This document shows positions 33,037-43,074 of a stretch of DNA of 64,000 nt, piece by piece. How positions within the stretch are numbered: position 1 is the first letter of the stretch; every line of letters begins with the position of its first letter. This DNA comes from Kryptolebias marmoratus. Lineage: Eukaryota > Chordata > Actinopteri > Cyprinodontiformes > Rivulidae. The position numbers and the translations under genes were made by a program. A model generated the notes under the pieces. That model ran no database searches. It worked only from the letters and a program-made list of their open reading frames with translations, and was not told the origin of the DNA. The stretch covers positions 17,820,977 through 17,884,976 of the forward strand of contig NC_051440.1 of the NCBI RefSeq assembly GCF_001649575.2, given 5' to 3'.

Positions 33037-33046
33037 AGCGCGCGTC
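32958..33046 (+). repeat. Long (TG)n followed by a CG-alternating block
   Basis: About 75 bp of perfect TG continues into GCGCGAGCGCGCGT. Alternating purine-pyrimidine over almost 90 bp is a strong candidate for left-handed DNA. A CA tract follows at 33165-33193. Confidence 0.95.
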
Positions 33047-33164
33047 AGTCACTCTGCTTTGTTAGTGTGACGGCGGCACATCACTGAGCTGGAGAGCAAA
33101 ACATTAAAACGCTCCTAATGATGCAGCTCATCCCACTGGCACCTATGATCCAGAACACATCCTG

Positions 33165-33197
<33 letters not shown>

Positions 33198-33249
33198 ATA
33201 CAAACACACCAGCTCATGTTAGAAAGGATGATCGTTTGTCCATTTATAC

Positions 33250-33300
33250 CAGTGGTGTCCAATCCTGGTCCTGGAGGAACACCATCCTGCGTGTTTGAGG
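33250..33300 (+). repeat. Short fish repeat fragment
   Basis: CCAGTGGTGTCCAATCCTGG followed by TCCTGGAGGAACACCATCCT resembles the end of a very common teleost element, probably hAT-derived. Only the end is visible. Confidence 0.4.
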
Positions 33301-35737
33301 TGAGAGGCGTTTGACCGTGACCGGGCTTCAGATCTGGTTATAAATCAAATTACAAAATATGACTTTATTTTAAATAAGTGCAAACAGCTCTGCCTGTTTT
33401 TGCACGTGCACATATCAGCATGTTCTCTGCTGTGTCGTGTCCTGCAGATGGAATCAGTCTTAAAGTTTTTTGGCGAAGGGTGGAGATGATTTTGTTGACA
33501 AATCTGCACTCAGAGTTTGTGTTTCGGGTGAAGAATTGTTCCTTCTCTAAAGTTTAAATTGAAACTTTGCTGTTTACGTCCTCTTCATCAGGCTTCTCAT
33601 AAGATCAAACTCAAACAAACCTGAGTCTAAATGTCTAAGCACTACGCTGTTTTGTTTCTGCAGAAGGCGCGCCCTTCCCGATCATCGACATTCGGCTGCG
33701 CTCGAACCCACGGCACCTCAAAGCCGTAGAGCAGCCGCATGACAATTCCCGGTTTAACCTGCGAAGGTCTAAACGAGCCGGGAGGGTGAAGGAAGGGCAG
33801 TCAGACCTGAACCACGGCAGACATGATGGGCAGACGGTGGCGAGGGAGGAGGACAACCAGGAGATCCGTCCTCTTTGTCTCAGCAGGGTTATTTACTGTT
33901 TGGTTCTCTTTATTTCCCACCCTCGGTGCTTCTTTCTCTGTAGTTCCTCAGCTTTTAATGATTTCCCCTCTCAGCTTCGGAGGAATACATTATTATCCTT
34001 CTTTCCGTCTGTCACGTCCAGTTCAAACGTCTCAACGTTCAGATCTCTTCTCACATTTATCTGTTCCTGTAGTTTGTTCCTTTCCACCTATGTAGGATTT
34101 ACACTCCAGCAGCCTGACCAGCTCTGAAAGGCAAGTATAATCAACCTGCAACACGTGATGTTTTCCAGCTATCCGATCTGAAAAGAAGTTGGATGCTCAA
34201 CTTATAATTAAAGACAAAGTAGAACTTTTGCCTTCTTCACGATGTCAGCGAAAACTGAAAAGGTAAAAGCTTTGAAACAGTTTGGTTCATGCTGGAGTTG
34301 AACAGGATTGCATAAGATTTTTACAGATTTAACTAACGAAGGCTGAGCCTGCAGAGGGAAACCGGGAAACCTTGAAGCCATTAATCCAAAGCAGAGACGT
34401 GAAAACCAAACCGATCAGTTCAGGCGCAAATTATCCTTTCAGTTTCCTGAGTCTCCCGTAAAGTTTTGAACAAAATAAATAAATAAAAACACTAATTGCA
34501 AAACTTAACTCCAAAGTTCCCATACATTTAAAAATAATAAAAAGAAAGTCAGATTATATTTACAAAAATAAAACAAGATATGATATGTCTTCAGAGATAA
34601 TCCTTTGTTTTATAATCCTTATAACTTCCTTTCAAATTGACCATTTTTCTCTGCTGGGAAATCCCTTCGTATAATGTTTGGCCTCATCGTGAAGCTTGCC
34701 GATCCTACTTTTTAAAATTATATGGCTGATTTCTCAGTGATGTCACTCCGGACCAACAAACGGGCACTCTCGTAAATGAAAGCAGCTTGTTGCTGGGGGA
34801 TAAATCTTCAAATTTCAACAAACTAAGAATCGTTTTGAAGTTTTTCAGACGGAGAATTTGATCATTTGTCCTCGTCTTCCCACCTGGTCAGCCCCTGTGC
34901 CGTCAGCCCCTGAACGTCTCGCTGCTCTGTGACTCATGAACGCAAACATCAACACCACAACGGCGACGCCCTAACCTCCTGATTCCTGTGACGCCTCCCT
35001 TCTTGTGGATTAGCACACTCCGAGGCTGGAGAGGTGTTGGGAGGTCTTCTTTACTTCGTGCTCTACGATGAACTGTTTGTGTGCGACATCATGTGAGCCG
35101 AGGTCAGAGGTCAGGTGGTGATGCAACGCCGTCGTCCTCCAGGGGTTCAGCTCCCCCCTCACACACAGCTGCTGTCCATCCTGCCTGCGTGCTCCGAAGT
35201 ATGGATCCGAGCAGCTGAGGGGATCCGAAGGGATTACTTTCCTTTCTTTCCTCACACAAACTCACCGGAGGACAGAGAGGCTCCCGGACCGGAGCGTTGG
35301 GACGTCACGAGAAGTGTTTCTGTTGCTGCTTCGCTGTGTTCGATACGCTCATTGTTTTTTTTGTTTTTTCCCCCTCGAACAAGCCGACCCCCTGACCTCT
35401 GCCCTGCGCTAAGCACCTGCTGACCCACTTTACAGGAGAGGTCAGAGGTCAGCGACCGGCCACGCTCCCAGATGGGAGCTCCTGCAGAAGCGGGGGACGT
35501 CACCTGTTAGACACACAATGCAGCATCACCGTCCTGTAAAGAGCACATTTTCTCCTCAGGAGGATCTGACTTAACAGCATACATGTCCTGAAAGTGACAA
35601 TCACACACACACACACACACACACACACCACGCTCCGTTTGACATGTCATGCGAGCTCAGTCAGTCAGAGAAAGAGCACCGTATGAACAGTGACCGATCA
35701 CAGCTCGCTATGACAGGTCACACAGCAGGAACTGTCT

Positions 35738-35743
<6 letters not shown>

Positions 35744-35776
<33 letters not shown>
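35744..35776 (+). repeat. (TG)n microsatellite
   Basis: An uninterrupted TG tract. A CA tract of similar length lies 120 bp upstream (35603-35629). Confidence 0.9.
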
Positions 35777-35780
<4 letters not shown>

Positions 35781-35941
35781 AGCACATATGTTACCCACAA
35801 TGACAACACGTGAGTCATCAGTTTCTCATTGTTTGGTGACTTGCTTTAACGAACGCGTCAGTTTGAGAAACTGCACTTTCTTTAATCGTACGGTGGTGGG
35901 TTCAAATGTTCCGTTTTTGTCCAGACGTGGTTTTTTTCCGT

Positions 35942-36012
35942 GCAGGGTCACGGGGGCTGGTGCCTGCCTCCTGCGTCCATTGTGCGAGAGGCAGGGCACA
36001 CCCTGGACAGCT
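35942..36012 (+). repeat. Second fragment of the common fish interspersed repeat
   Basis: GCAGGGTCACGGGGGCTGG, then GCGAGAGGCAGGGCACACCC and TGGACAG. This is the neighbouring part of the same teleost repeat as at 10136-10262. Confidence 0.5.
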
Positions 36013-36732
36013 GTTTTCAACACCTGGATATTTCACCTATGTGCACAAATCCGTAAAAAGGCTGCAAAGTTTTTCAAAAACCTCTCACGCCTCCACATAC
36101 GAGTCATAACGTACATAAAAACAACCCACTAGGTTATCAGTTTGACCCAGCAGACCTGAAAACTGGGCTGAAATGACTAATTTGTTAAATTAAAGCTACT
36201 TAAAAAGAAGAGTTAAAAAGAACAACCTAAAATCTGCCTTTTTTAGATTATTTTAACTTGAGTTGGTGCTCGCTGTTAGCATCAGCTCACCAGCACCAAC
36301 TAAACTGACTGTCTGGTGCCAAGTAAGGCTGTTAATGAATCAGGTTAAATTAGTTTTTACGCTTTAAAGCAGAGGTCTAATTTGGCCCGATATGAGTTGT
36401 GAAAAAACAGCTATAACACAGTTTTTAGATTGTAATAAAACCATCTTGTGAACTCAAACAGTGAAACTCTAACATGACTGATGTTGGGTTGATGCTGTTG
36501 TTTCTGGTTGGCGTCTCCTCTGAAAATGAATGAAATGTCCTCTGAAGTGAGGTAAACTCGTCTGTGTGTGTGTGTCTGTGAGTGTGTGTGTGTGAGTGTG
36601 TGTGTGATGAGCTGTCAGGGAAGATCTGGTGAGAGTGGGCTAATTGGAGTTAATTCACCATCTGTCTGCGGGAGCCAGCAGACAGGGTCATTAGCAGACA
36701 CAAGTCCAGCCACAGGGGAGGCCAAGAGGGAA

Positions 36733-37158
36733 CTCACTGTCCCTCACCATCTCTCACTGTCCCTCACCATCTCTCACTGTCCCTCATCGTCTCTCACTGT
36801 CCCTCATCGTCTCTCACTGTCCCTCACCGTCCCTCACCGTCTCTCACTGTCCCTCACTGTCTCTCATTGTCCCTCACAGTCTCCACCAGTCTCCCACCTT
36901 CCCTCACTGTCCCTGACAGTCTCTCACTGTCCCTCACGGTCTCTCACTGTCCCTCACCGTCTCCCACCATCCCTCACTGTCCCTCACTGTCTCCCCATGT
37001 CTCTCACTGTCCATCACCGTCCCTCACTGTCTCTCACAGTCTCTCACTGTCCCTTACTGTCTCTCACAGTGTACCCCAGTCTCCTTCCAACCCTCACCGC
37101 CTCCCACCAACTCTCACTGTCCCTCACAGTCTCTCACTGTCTCCCACCGTCCCTCACT
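36733..37158 (+). repeat. 10-bp-unit minisatellite, about 42 copies
   Basis: The consensus is C(C/T)CTCAC(C/T)(G/A)T. CCCTCACCGT and CTCTCACTGT largely alternate, giving a 20-bp higher-order unit. Open frames through it (SLTVPH-type) are artefacts of a period that lacks stops. Confidence 0.9.
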
Positions 37159-40100
37159 TTTGACTTCCTTCCTGTCTAACCCAGAGGCTTGTCTCGTCTC
37201 TAACCCCTCAAAGGTTTTACGCCCCTTCACTAAAACTCGTCTCCAAATTGCAAAAATTCAGTTATAATAATGTTTAATTCTTTGACATTTACTGAGGCGT
37301 TTACAGGCAACAAAAAAGGAGGAAATGTTCTGAAGGATTGGTTCCTGAGCTCCTTGTTTTAAGGTGATTATATTTTTATCAGAGCAGTACTGCCCTCTGC
37401 TGGGCTTCACATCCTACAGCTCATTTACAGAAGTCCAAACTATGAATCAAAAATCATTTAACGCCTTTTCAGCTCAGGCAAAATCTGAATAAAACGGTCT
37501 GAAGATCGCAAAGCTGATCGTACAACACTGAATATTCAGAGTCAACAACTACAAAAGCAACTAAAGCTATCCTGAATAATAATAAATAAAGTTTTATCAA
37601 GAACTCGCATAAAAAAAGCATTTTTGCACTCATGCTGACATACCTTTAAATAATTTATAACTAATGTATCTTTCATGATATTAAATTGAATCTATTAGTT
37701 TTATTTAGCTTAAATAGTTGGTTTCACTGTTACACCACGTTTTATAGTCTCTTCTGTATTAATGGTAATAATTCAGTGGATTTTCTTTAGATTAAGAGTT
37801 TTTTTATTAACTGAATGTGTTGACGATCGTGTCTGTGACGTTACAAAGGTTTCCTCCGATACACCGAATGAAGTAAAGCCGAGTATTTAAACATAATTTT
37901 GATGAAAATACTTTCTTTGCTCTCTTTTCTGTGCAGGCTCTCAGTCACTGGGCAGGAGGCAAAGGATGTTTTCTTTAATCTAAGATGTTTATTTCAAACA
38001 AACTATGGAAATGCTGCTGTAGTTTTAAATTTTTAAAACATCTCCAACCTTCAAATTGACATATTTCTGATGCTCAAGGTGTCCCTTTACACACTAACTG
38101 CTTTCCGTGTCCAGTTTGACGTCATGAGACATTTTTATAACTTATAAAAGCTTCTTTGATGAAACAAACTAATGTAAATCATGGCATCTTTTCTGTTTTT
38201 GTCAACGACGTCTCGTCCAGCTTTAGAAAAGACTGTAGAACCTGATTTTCATCGAGACTGATCTGTGATCAGGAAATGCAGCTGTCAGGAAGGTCATTAA
38301 AATCTAACATAAAGAGAATAAACTGCCCTTCTGAAAGTGACAGCTAGGTGTTACTGCTCCGAACTCGGGTCATTAAAGGGACAGGGTGGCTAGGTGAGTT
38401 TCGAGGACCACCCACACATGGGTAAACACACAAAAAAGTGCTTTAAAGGGGCTACCGACGACGTGTGCTGCAAGAGGCACCGAGAAGGTCAGCGGCGGAG
38501 ACGGCGAGCGATTCAAAAGCCCGGAGCCAGACAGGAGCCCTGAAACATTCCAGGAATTGGAGATATTTATTGTTTCGGGGCCACAGGAGTGCTGCTGGGA
38601 GGAAGAGGAGCAGGAAGAGGCCCGGTCTTTTCTGTATGGGAGGGTCAAAGAAGAGACTCCAACTACATCTGACTTTCACTACTTCCACACCAGGTGCATT
38701 CATGTGAACTTTGTCGAGTTAATTTTCTCACATGTTACAGCTACAGACAACTCATCTGACCTGTCGGAGTCACTGAAAGTAAAAAACACTTCACTTCCAG
38801 ACAAAAATAAATGAGAACAAATAGTTTGTTAAGGCTGAGATGTAGTAAAATAGATCTATATAGGAAGATGGTGATGGAAAGATAAAGAAATTAAATTTAC
38901 ATGTTTATAAAGATCCTTTAATGGACGTCTGTATTGCTGGTTTTTAACACAAACCCGGAACAACAACGTCTGGCAAATCAGTCAAACGTTTTGCGTGTCG
39001 ATCACCTCTAACCTTGTCTGTTTCTTTTGTACTGTCGGACCAGCTGGGTGGTGACCAGGTCAGTGAACGCCTCGGTGCCGGAGCAGGTCGACCACGGAGG
39101 AGCCGCCTGAACGAACACGACGGGCAGAGCTGGCAGACTGCGCTGTGGCTTCTATCACCGTCGCTGTTTTAGCTCAACCTGGAGGATGCAGGGAAAACAG
39201 AAAGGGGTCAGGGGTAATAATTGCCCTTTTCTTTTTCATATTTCACATTTTATGTCAAAACTAGATCATAATTACATCATAAGTCATTTTATATTTGACT
39301 GCATTTTGCCTTATTTGTACAATCACCATAACTTCACGTATATTTTGCACATCTAATATCTGACAGTATGTTTGCCTTTGCGCTGTAACACTATTATTCA
39401 TATTTTATTTTAGTTCTTTCCGTTTCATCTTGGTAATTTCTGCAGACAGCGAAAACTATTTTTTTGCTCAGGGAACTCGTTTCCAGCTGTGCAGGTTTGA
39501 ACACTTTGAACACCTGAACTGAGCGGAAATAACACATTTTTGGTGAAGTAAATCTAATTTTGTGTAAATTTCCAGTGAATGATTGCAGAAAATCACAGTT
39601 CTGAGAAACAGTTTTATATTTGTACAGATCATTTAGGTACTACAATTATAAGAAACATGTTACAGAACTTTGTTTTTCAGTATATATTTATCTTTATTTG
39701 TGTGTTATTTTTTTTAAAGGATTTGATTTATCAGGGCAGTGAATCTCACTAAACTAAGGTCAAGATTCTAATTTTGAATGAAAAATATAAATATTAATAA
39801 AAAATAAAATAAAATCCATTATGGACCTTCAACCAGAGGTTTGCAGGCTCAGTCCCATCTTCAAGGAGTCTCTTAAAAAACAGACGGCTATTTCTGATTA
39901 AAGAAATGTCGAAAAAATTATCAAATAAACCCAATATTACTTAAAATGAATATGTTCTGTGACAGACTAGTATCATACTTCTTGGAAAGCGATTTCCACC
40001 ACTTGAAAGAGTCATAATAATGACTTTAAAAGTCATAATACTGACATCCAAACATAAATAAATATAATTTATAAAGTCATGGCTTTGAAACTCACAATTA

Positions 40101-40399
40101 TGACTCTTTTTAATCACATAAATATTACTTTGAAAGTCATAACTTTAATTTTAATGTATAATTATGACATAAAATGTGGCTTTTGTTCCTTCCTGGTGGC
40201 AGAAATGGACTTCCACACCTGAAACACCTGAAACACCTGACACTAAAAATATAAATAAATCCATACATGCAGGTGTTTTGTTAACCCTACAATTACAAAT
40301 GTCTCATCACCTTAAAGCCCATTATGTGCATTAGGATTTAAAGAGATTTCGTATTAAATAGTGTCATAAAAACCTCCACTAGGAGCCGCTGGGACCAGA

Positions 40400-40965
40400 A
40401 TTAGCTCATCGGCTACACACAGTCAGCGTTTTCGCTGCTGGAAACCGGGACACTCCGACGCTTCATGGAGCTATAAACAAAAAATAAAAAAAAAACAAAG
40501 AAATGACGAAAACAGCCATGCGGATATCTGTAAAACGTTCTGGATGAGCTTGAGATGATCTGGCGTGGAAAACCCACGTTGCTCTGGACGAGGAGGTTCG
40601 GCCGATTCGAAGCTCTTAACTTTAGACAGCGAGCTAACGCTAAGCTAATGCTAACCGACGCTAGGCTAACGCTCGCTGGTTAAATTAAATATTACTTTTC
40701 CGAAGAATTTCACGTTTGGCGACTTAAGAGTGGCACCGCTAGCTGCCAATTTTCTGTTATTTTGTATTTAATACAGCAGTGTGCCTTGCTCCAACGAGAT
40801 AAATGCATTTTTGTTTCGTTACATTCCAGGCTAATTCGCTGCGGCTAGCTTGCTCGTATGCTAGCTGACGCTAGTTAGCGTTACCGGGTCGGAGCAACTT
40901 CAGCAGCAGAGTTTCGGCGGAGCTAACGCGACCGTACCGTCGCTCCCCTGCTGCTAAAAGGAGCC
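40400..40965 (+). promoter_or_regulatory. fbxl14: Probable fbxl14 promoter and 5' UTR
   Basis: This is CpG-containing sequence directly upstream of fbxl14, with repeated GCTAACGCTAAGCTAATGC-like words at about 40628-40680 and again at about 40845-40930. I see no TATA box at a convincing position. The transcription start is not determined. The assignment rests on position and composition. Confidence 0.45.
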
Positions 40966-42177
40966 ATGTTTCAAATGGAAACGCATGTATCGTGCCTTTT
41001 CCCGGAAATCCTGGCCATTATTTTCAGCTACTTGGACGTTAAGGACAAAGGGAGAGTAGCCCAAGTGTGCGCGGCCTGGAGGGACGCGTCCTACCACAAG
41101 TCGGTGTGGAGGGGGGTGGAAGCCAAGCTCCATCTGCGGAGAGCTAACCCCAGTCTGTTCCCCAGTCTGCAAACCAGGGGGATCAAGAAGGTCCAGATCC
41201 TCAGCCTGAGGCGAAGCCTGAGCTACGTGATCCAGGGGATGCCGCACATCGAAAGCCTTAACCTGTGTGGGTGCTTCAACCTCACCGACAATGGACTGGG
41301 ACATGCCTTTGTGCAGGACATCCCGTCCCTGCGAGTCCTCAACCTCAGCCTGTGCAAGCAGATCACGGACTCCAGCCTGGGCCGGATCGCCCAGTACCTG
41401 AAGAACCTGGAGGTGCTCGAGCTCGGTGGGTGCAGCAACATCACGAACACGGGCCTGTTGCTCGTGGCGTGGGGCTTGCACCGACTCAGGAGCCTCAACC
41501 TGCGCAGCTGCAGGCACGTGTCGGACGTGGGCATCGGCCACCTGTCCGGGATGACCCGCAGCGCCGCCGAGGGCTGCCTGTCCCTGGAGAAGCTGACCCT
41601 GCAGGACTGCCAGAAGCTGACGGACCTGTCGCTCAAGCACGTCTCGAAGGGCCTGAGCCGGCTCAAAGTGCTCAACCTCAGCTTCTGCGGCGGGATCTCG
41701 GACGCCGGGATGCTCCACCTGTCCCAGATGAGCCAGCTGTGCAGCCTGAACCTGCGCTCCTGCGACAACATCAGCGACACCGGGATCATGCACCTGGCCA
41801 TGGGCTCCCTCCGCCTGTCCGGACTCGACGTCTCCTTCTGCGACAAGATCGGGGACCAGAGCCTGGCCTACATCGCCCAGGGGCTGTACCAGCTCAAGTC
41901 GCTGTCCCTGTGCTCCTGCCACATCAGCGACGACGGCATCAACCGGATGGTGCGCCAAATGCACGAGCTCAAGACTCTGAACATCGGGCAGTGCGTTCGA
42001 ATCACAGACAAGGGCCTGGAGTTGATAGCCGACCACCTGACCCAGCTGACGGGCATCGATCTCTACGGTTGCACTAAGATCACCAAGAGGGGCCTGGAGA
42101 GGATAACGCAGCTCCCGTGCCTTAAAGTGTTGAACCTCGGACTCTGGCAGATGACTGAGAGTGAAAAAGTGAAGTGA
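40966..42177 (+). CDS. fbxl14: F-box and leucine-rich repeat protein 14 (SCF ubiquitin-ligase receptor), single exon
   Basis: This is the substrate-recognition subunit of an SKP1-CUL1-F-box ubiquitin ligase. Known family members (vertebrate FBXL14, Ppa) promote turnover of Snail/Slug/Twist-type transcription factors. The F-box spans roughly residues 7-50 (CLFPEILAIIFSYLDVKDKG through YHKSVW). It is followed by about a dozen cysteine-type LRRs with repeated L-x-L-x-x-C units (LNLSLCKQITDSSLGRIAQY, LNLRSCRHVSDVGIGHL, LDVSFCDKIGDQSLAYIAQG). The C-terminus is LGLWQMTESEKVK. The ORF is uninterrupted for 403 codons. The second ATG (40975, context CAAATGG, family start METHVSC) has the better context and gives 400 residues, the usual length. 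The CDS is much more GC-rich at third positions than its surroundings. The gene is convergent with erc1. Confidence 0.97.
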   Translation: MFQMETHVSCLFPEILAIIFSYLDVKDKGRVAQVCAAWRDASYHKSVWRGVEAKLHLRRANPSLFPSLQTRGIKKVQILSLRRSLSYVIQGMPHIESLNLCGCFNLTDNGLGHAFVQDIPSLRVLNLSLCKQITDSSLGRIAQYLKNLEVLELGGCSNITNTGLLLVAWGLHRLRSLNLRSCRHVSDVGIGHLSGMTRSAAEGCLSLEKLTLQDCQKLTDLSLKHVSKGLSRLKVLNLSFCGGISDAGMLHLSQMSQLCSLNLRSCDNISDTGIMHLAMGSLRLSGLDVSFCDKIGDQSLAYIAQGLYQLKSLSLCSCHISDDGINRMVRQMHELKTLNIGQCVRITDKGLELIADHLTQLTGIDLYGCTKITKRGLERITQLPCLKVLNLGLWQMTESEKVK

Positions 42178-42835
42178 CGGTTTCTCAGAAGGACTGCCTG
42201 TGTCCGTTTTTAGTTCGAGCTCCTATAATGTGACTGAAAACCACGGATTGGCCCCGCTGGAATATCCCTCACCTCCGCAGCAATACTTCAGTTCGATCCT
42301 TTCTTTGTGTCGTCCTCGTTAAAATCGCAGCTACCTCAGTCACTGTACAGAGTGCCTACTGTTGTTCAATACTGTATTAGATTGTATATTTTTGTGACCC
42401 GTACCAGTATAGATTTTTGGAATTGAAGAAAAGCCTCTTTGCAGACCGAGCATTTAAGTCCGAAGCAGGAGTGACGGAGGAGTTCGTCTGGTTTAGTTTT
42501 TGTTCGTACTGTTGCTGACAGATTTGTACTTCAAATTGAAGTGAGCGGATCACTCCTGTTTCTGTGTTTACACGTGTACAGACCCTTTTTTTTTCTCTTT
42601 TTTTGTTTAAAAAAAACCCCCAACATCCTGAGGAAGTCATTACTATATCAGGTTCATCTCCACAGCTACAGCACCAATATGCAATACCTAAAAACTGCTC
42701 TTTGGGATTTTTTTTTTTTATTTTGTCCTCCTGAAAAGCTCTCAATGATAATATTGTATAAGAAAGCAGTAATTTAAGATGTTTTATATTCGTACGATAG
42801 TGATATTTATGAATAAAATTATGTTCCAGTTTTTG
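42178..42835 (+). other. fbxl14: fbxl14 3' UTR with poly(A) signal
   Basis: The sequence downstream of the fbxl14 stop becomes AT-rich. A canonical AATAAA lies at 42812-42817, followed within 20-40 bases by a T/GT-rich stretch typical of a cleavage site. This gives a 3' UTR of about 650 bases. The signal is seen directly. Its use is inferred. Confidence 0.65.
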
Positions 42836-43074
42836 TCACTTTTATTTGCTTTTTGTTCACCCTGCAATATAATCAAGTGTTTTCTTTAAAAAAAAAGTGA
42901 ATAATTTTAAGGTTTATTGGGAAAACGTTTCTTTAAGTTTATGAAAAAAAAGCCAACATTACAACCCTGACTCATAAATTGACCGTTTCTGTTTTAAATC
43001 CTTCTTCTCCGGTTTGTTTTAGTATATTTAAGCATCTGGCTTGTTTAATTTAAAAAAAAAAAAAAAGACTTGAC

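Larger units (their letters stand above)
26150..40380. other. 14-kb stretch without a recognisable gene
   Basis: Short ORFs here lie mostly over simple repeats and show no family resemblance I can recognise. The region holds CA/TG and GA tracts, a poly-G-flanked assembly gap, two dispersed-repeat fragments, a fish interspersed-repeat fragment, a 430-bp minisatellite at 36.7-37.2 kb, and AT-rich unique sequence from 37.2 to 40.4 kb. Untranslated upstream exons of gse1 (-) cannot be excluded. Confidence 0.6.

Noticed and set aside
36733..37158. Possible CRISPR-like array
   Set aside because: Units are 10 bp with no spacers, in vertebrate nuclear DNA. It is a minisatellite.
36568..37179. 203-codon ORF rich in SLTVPH repeats
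   Set aside because: It is a translation of the 10-bp minisatellite, and all long ORFs there come from the absence of stop codons in the unit.
40954..42036. 360-codon minus-strand ORF opposite fbxl14
   Set aside because: It is a shadow of the GC-rich fbxl14 CDS and its LRR periodicity. The product has no family features and the plus-strand gene is certain.
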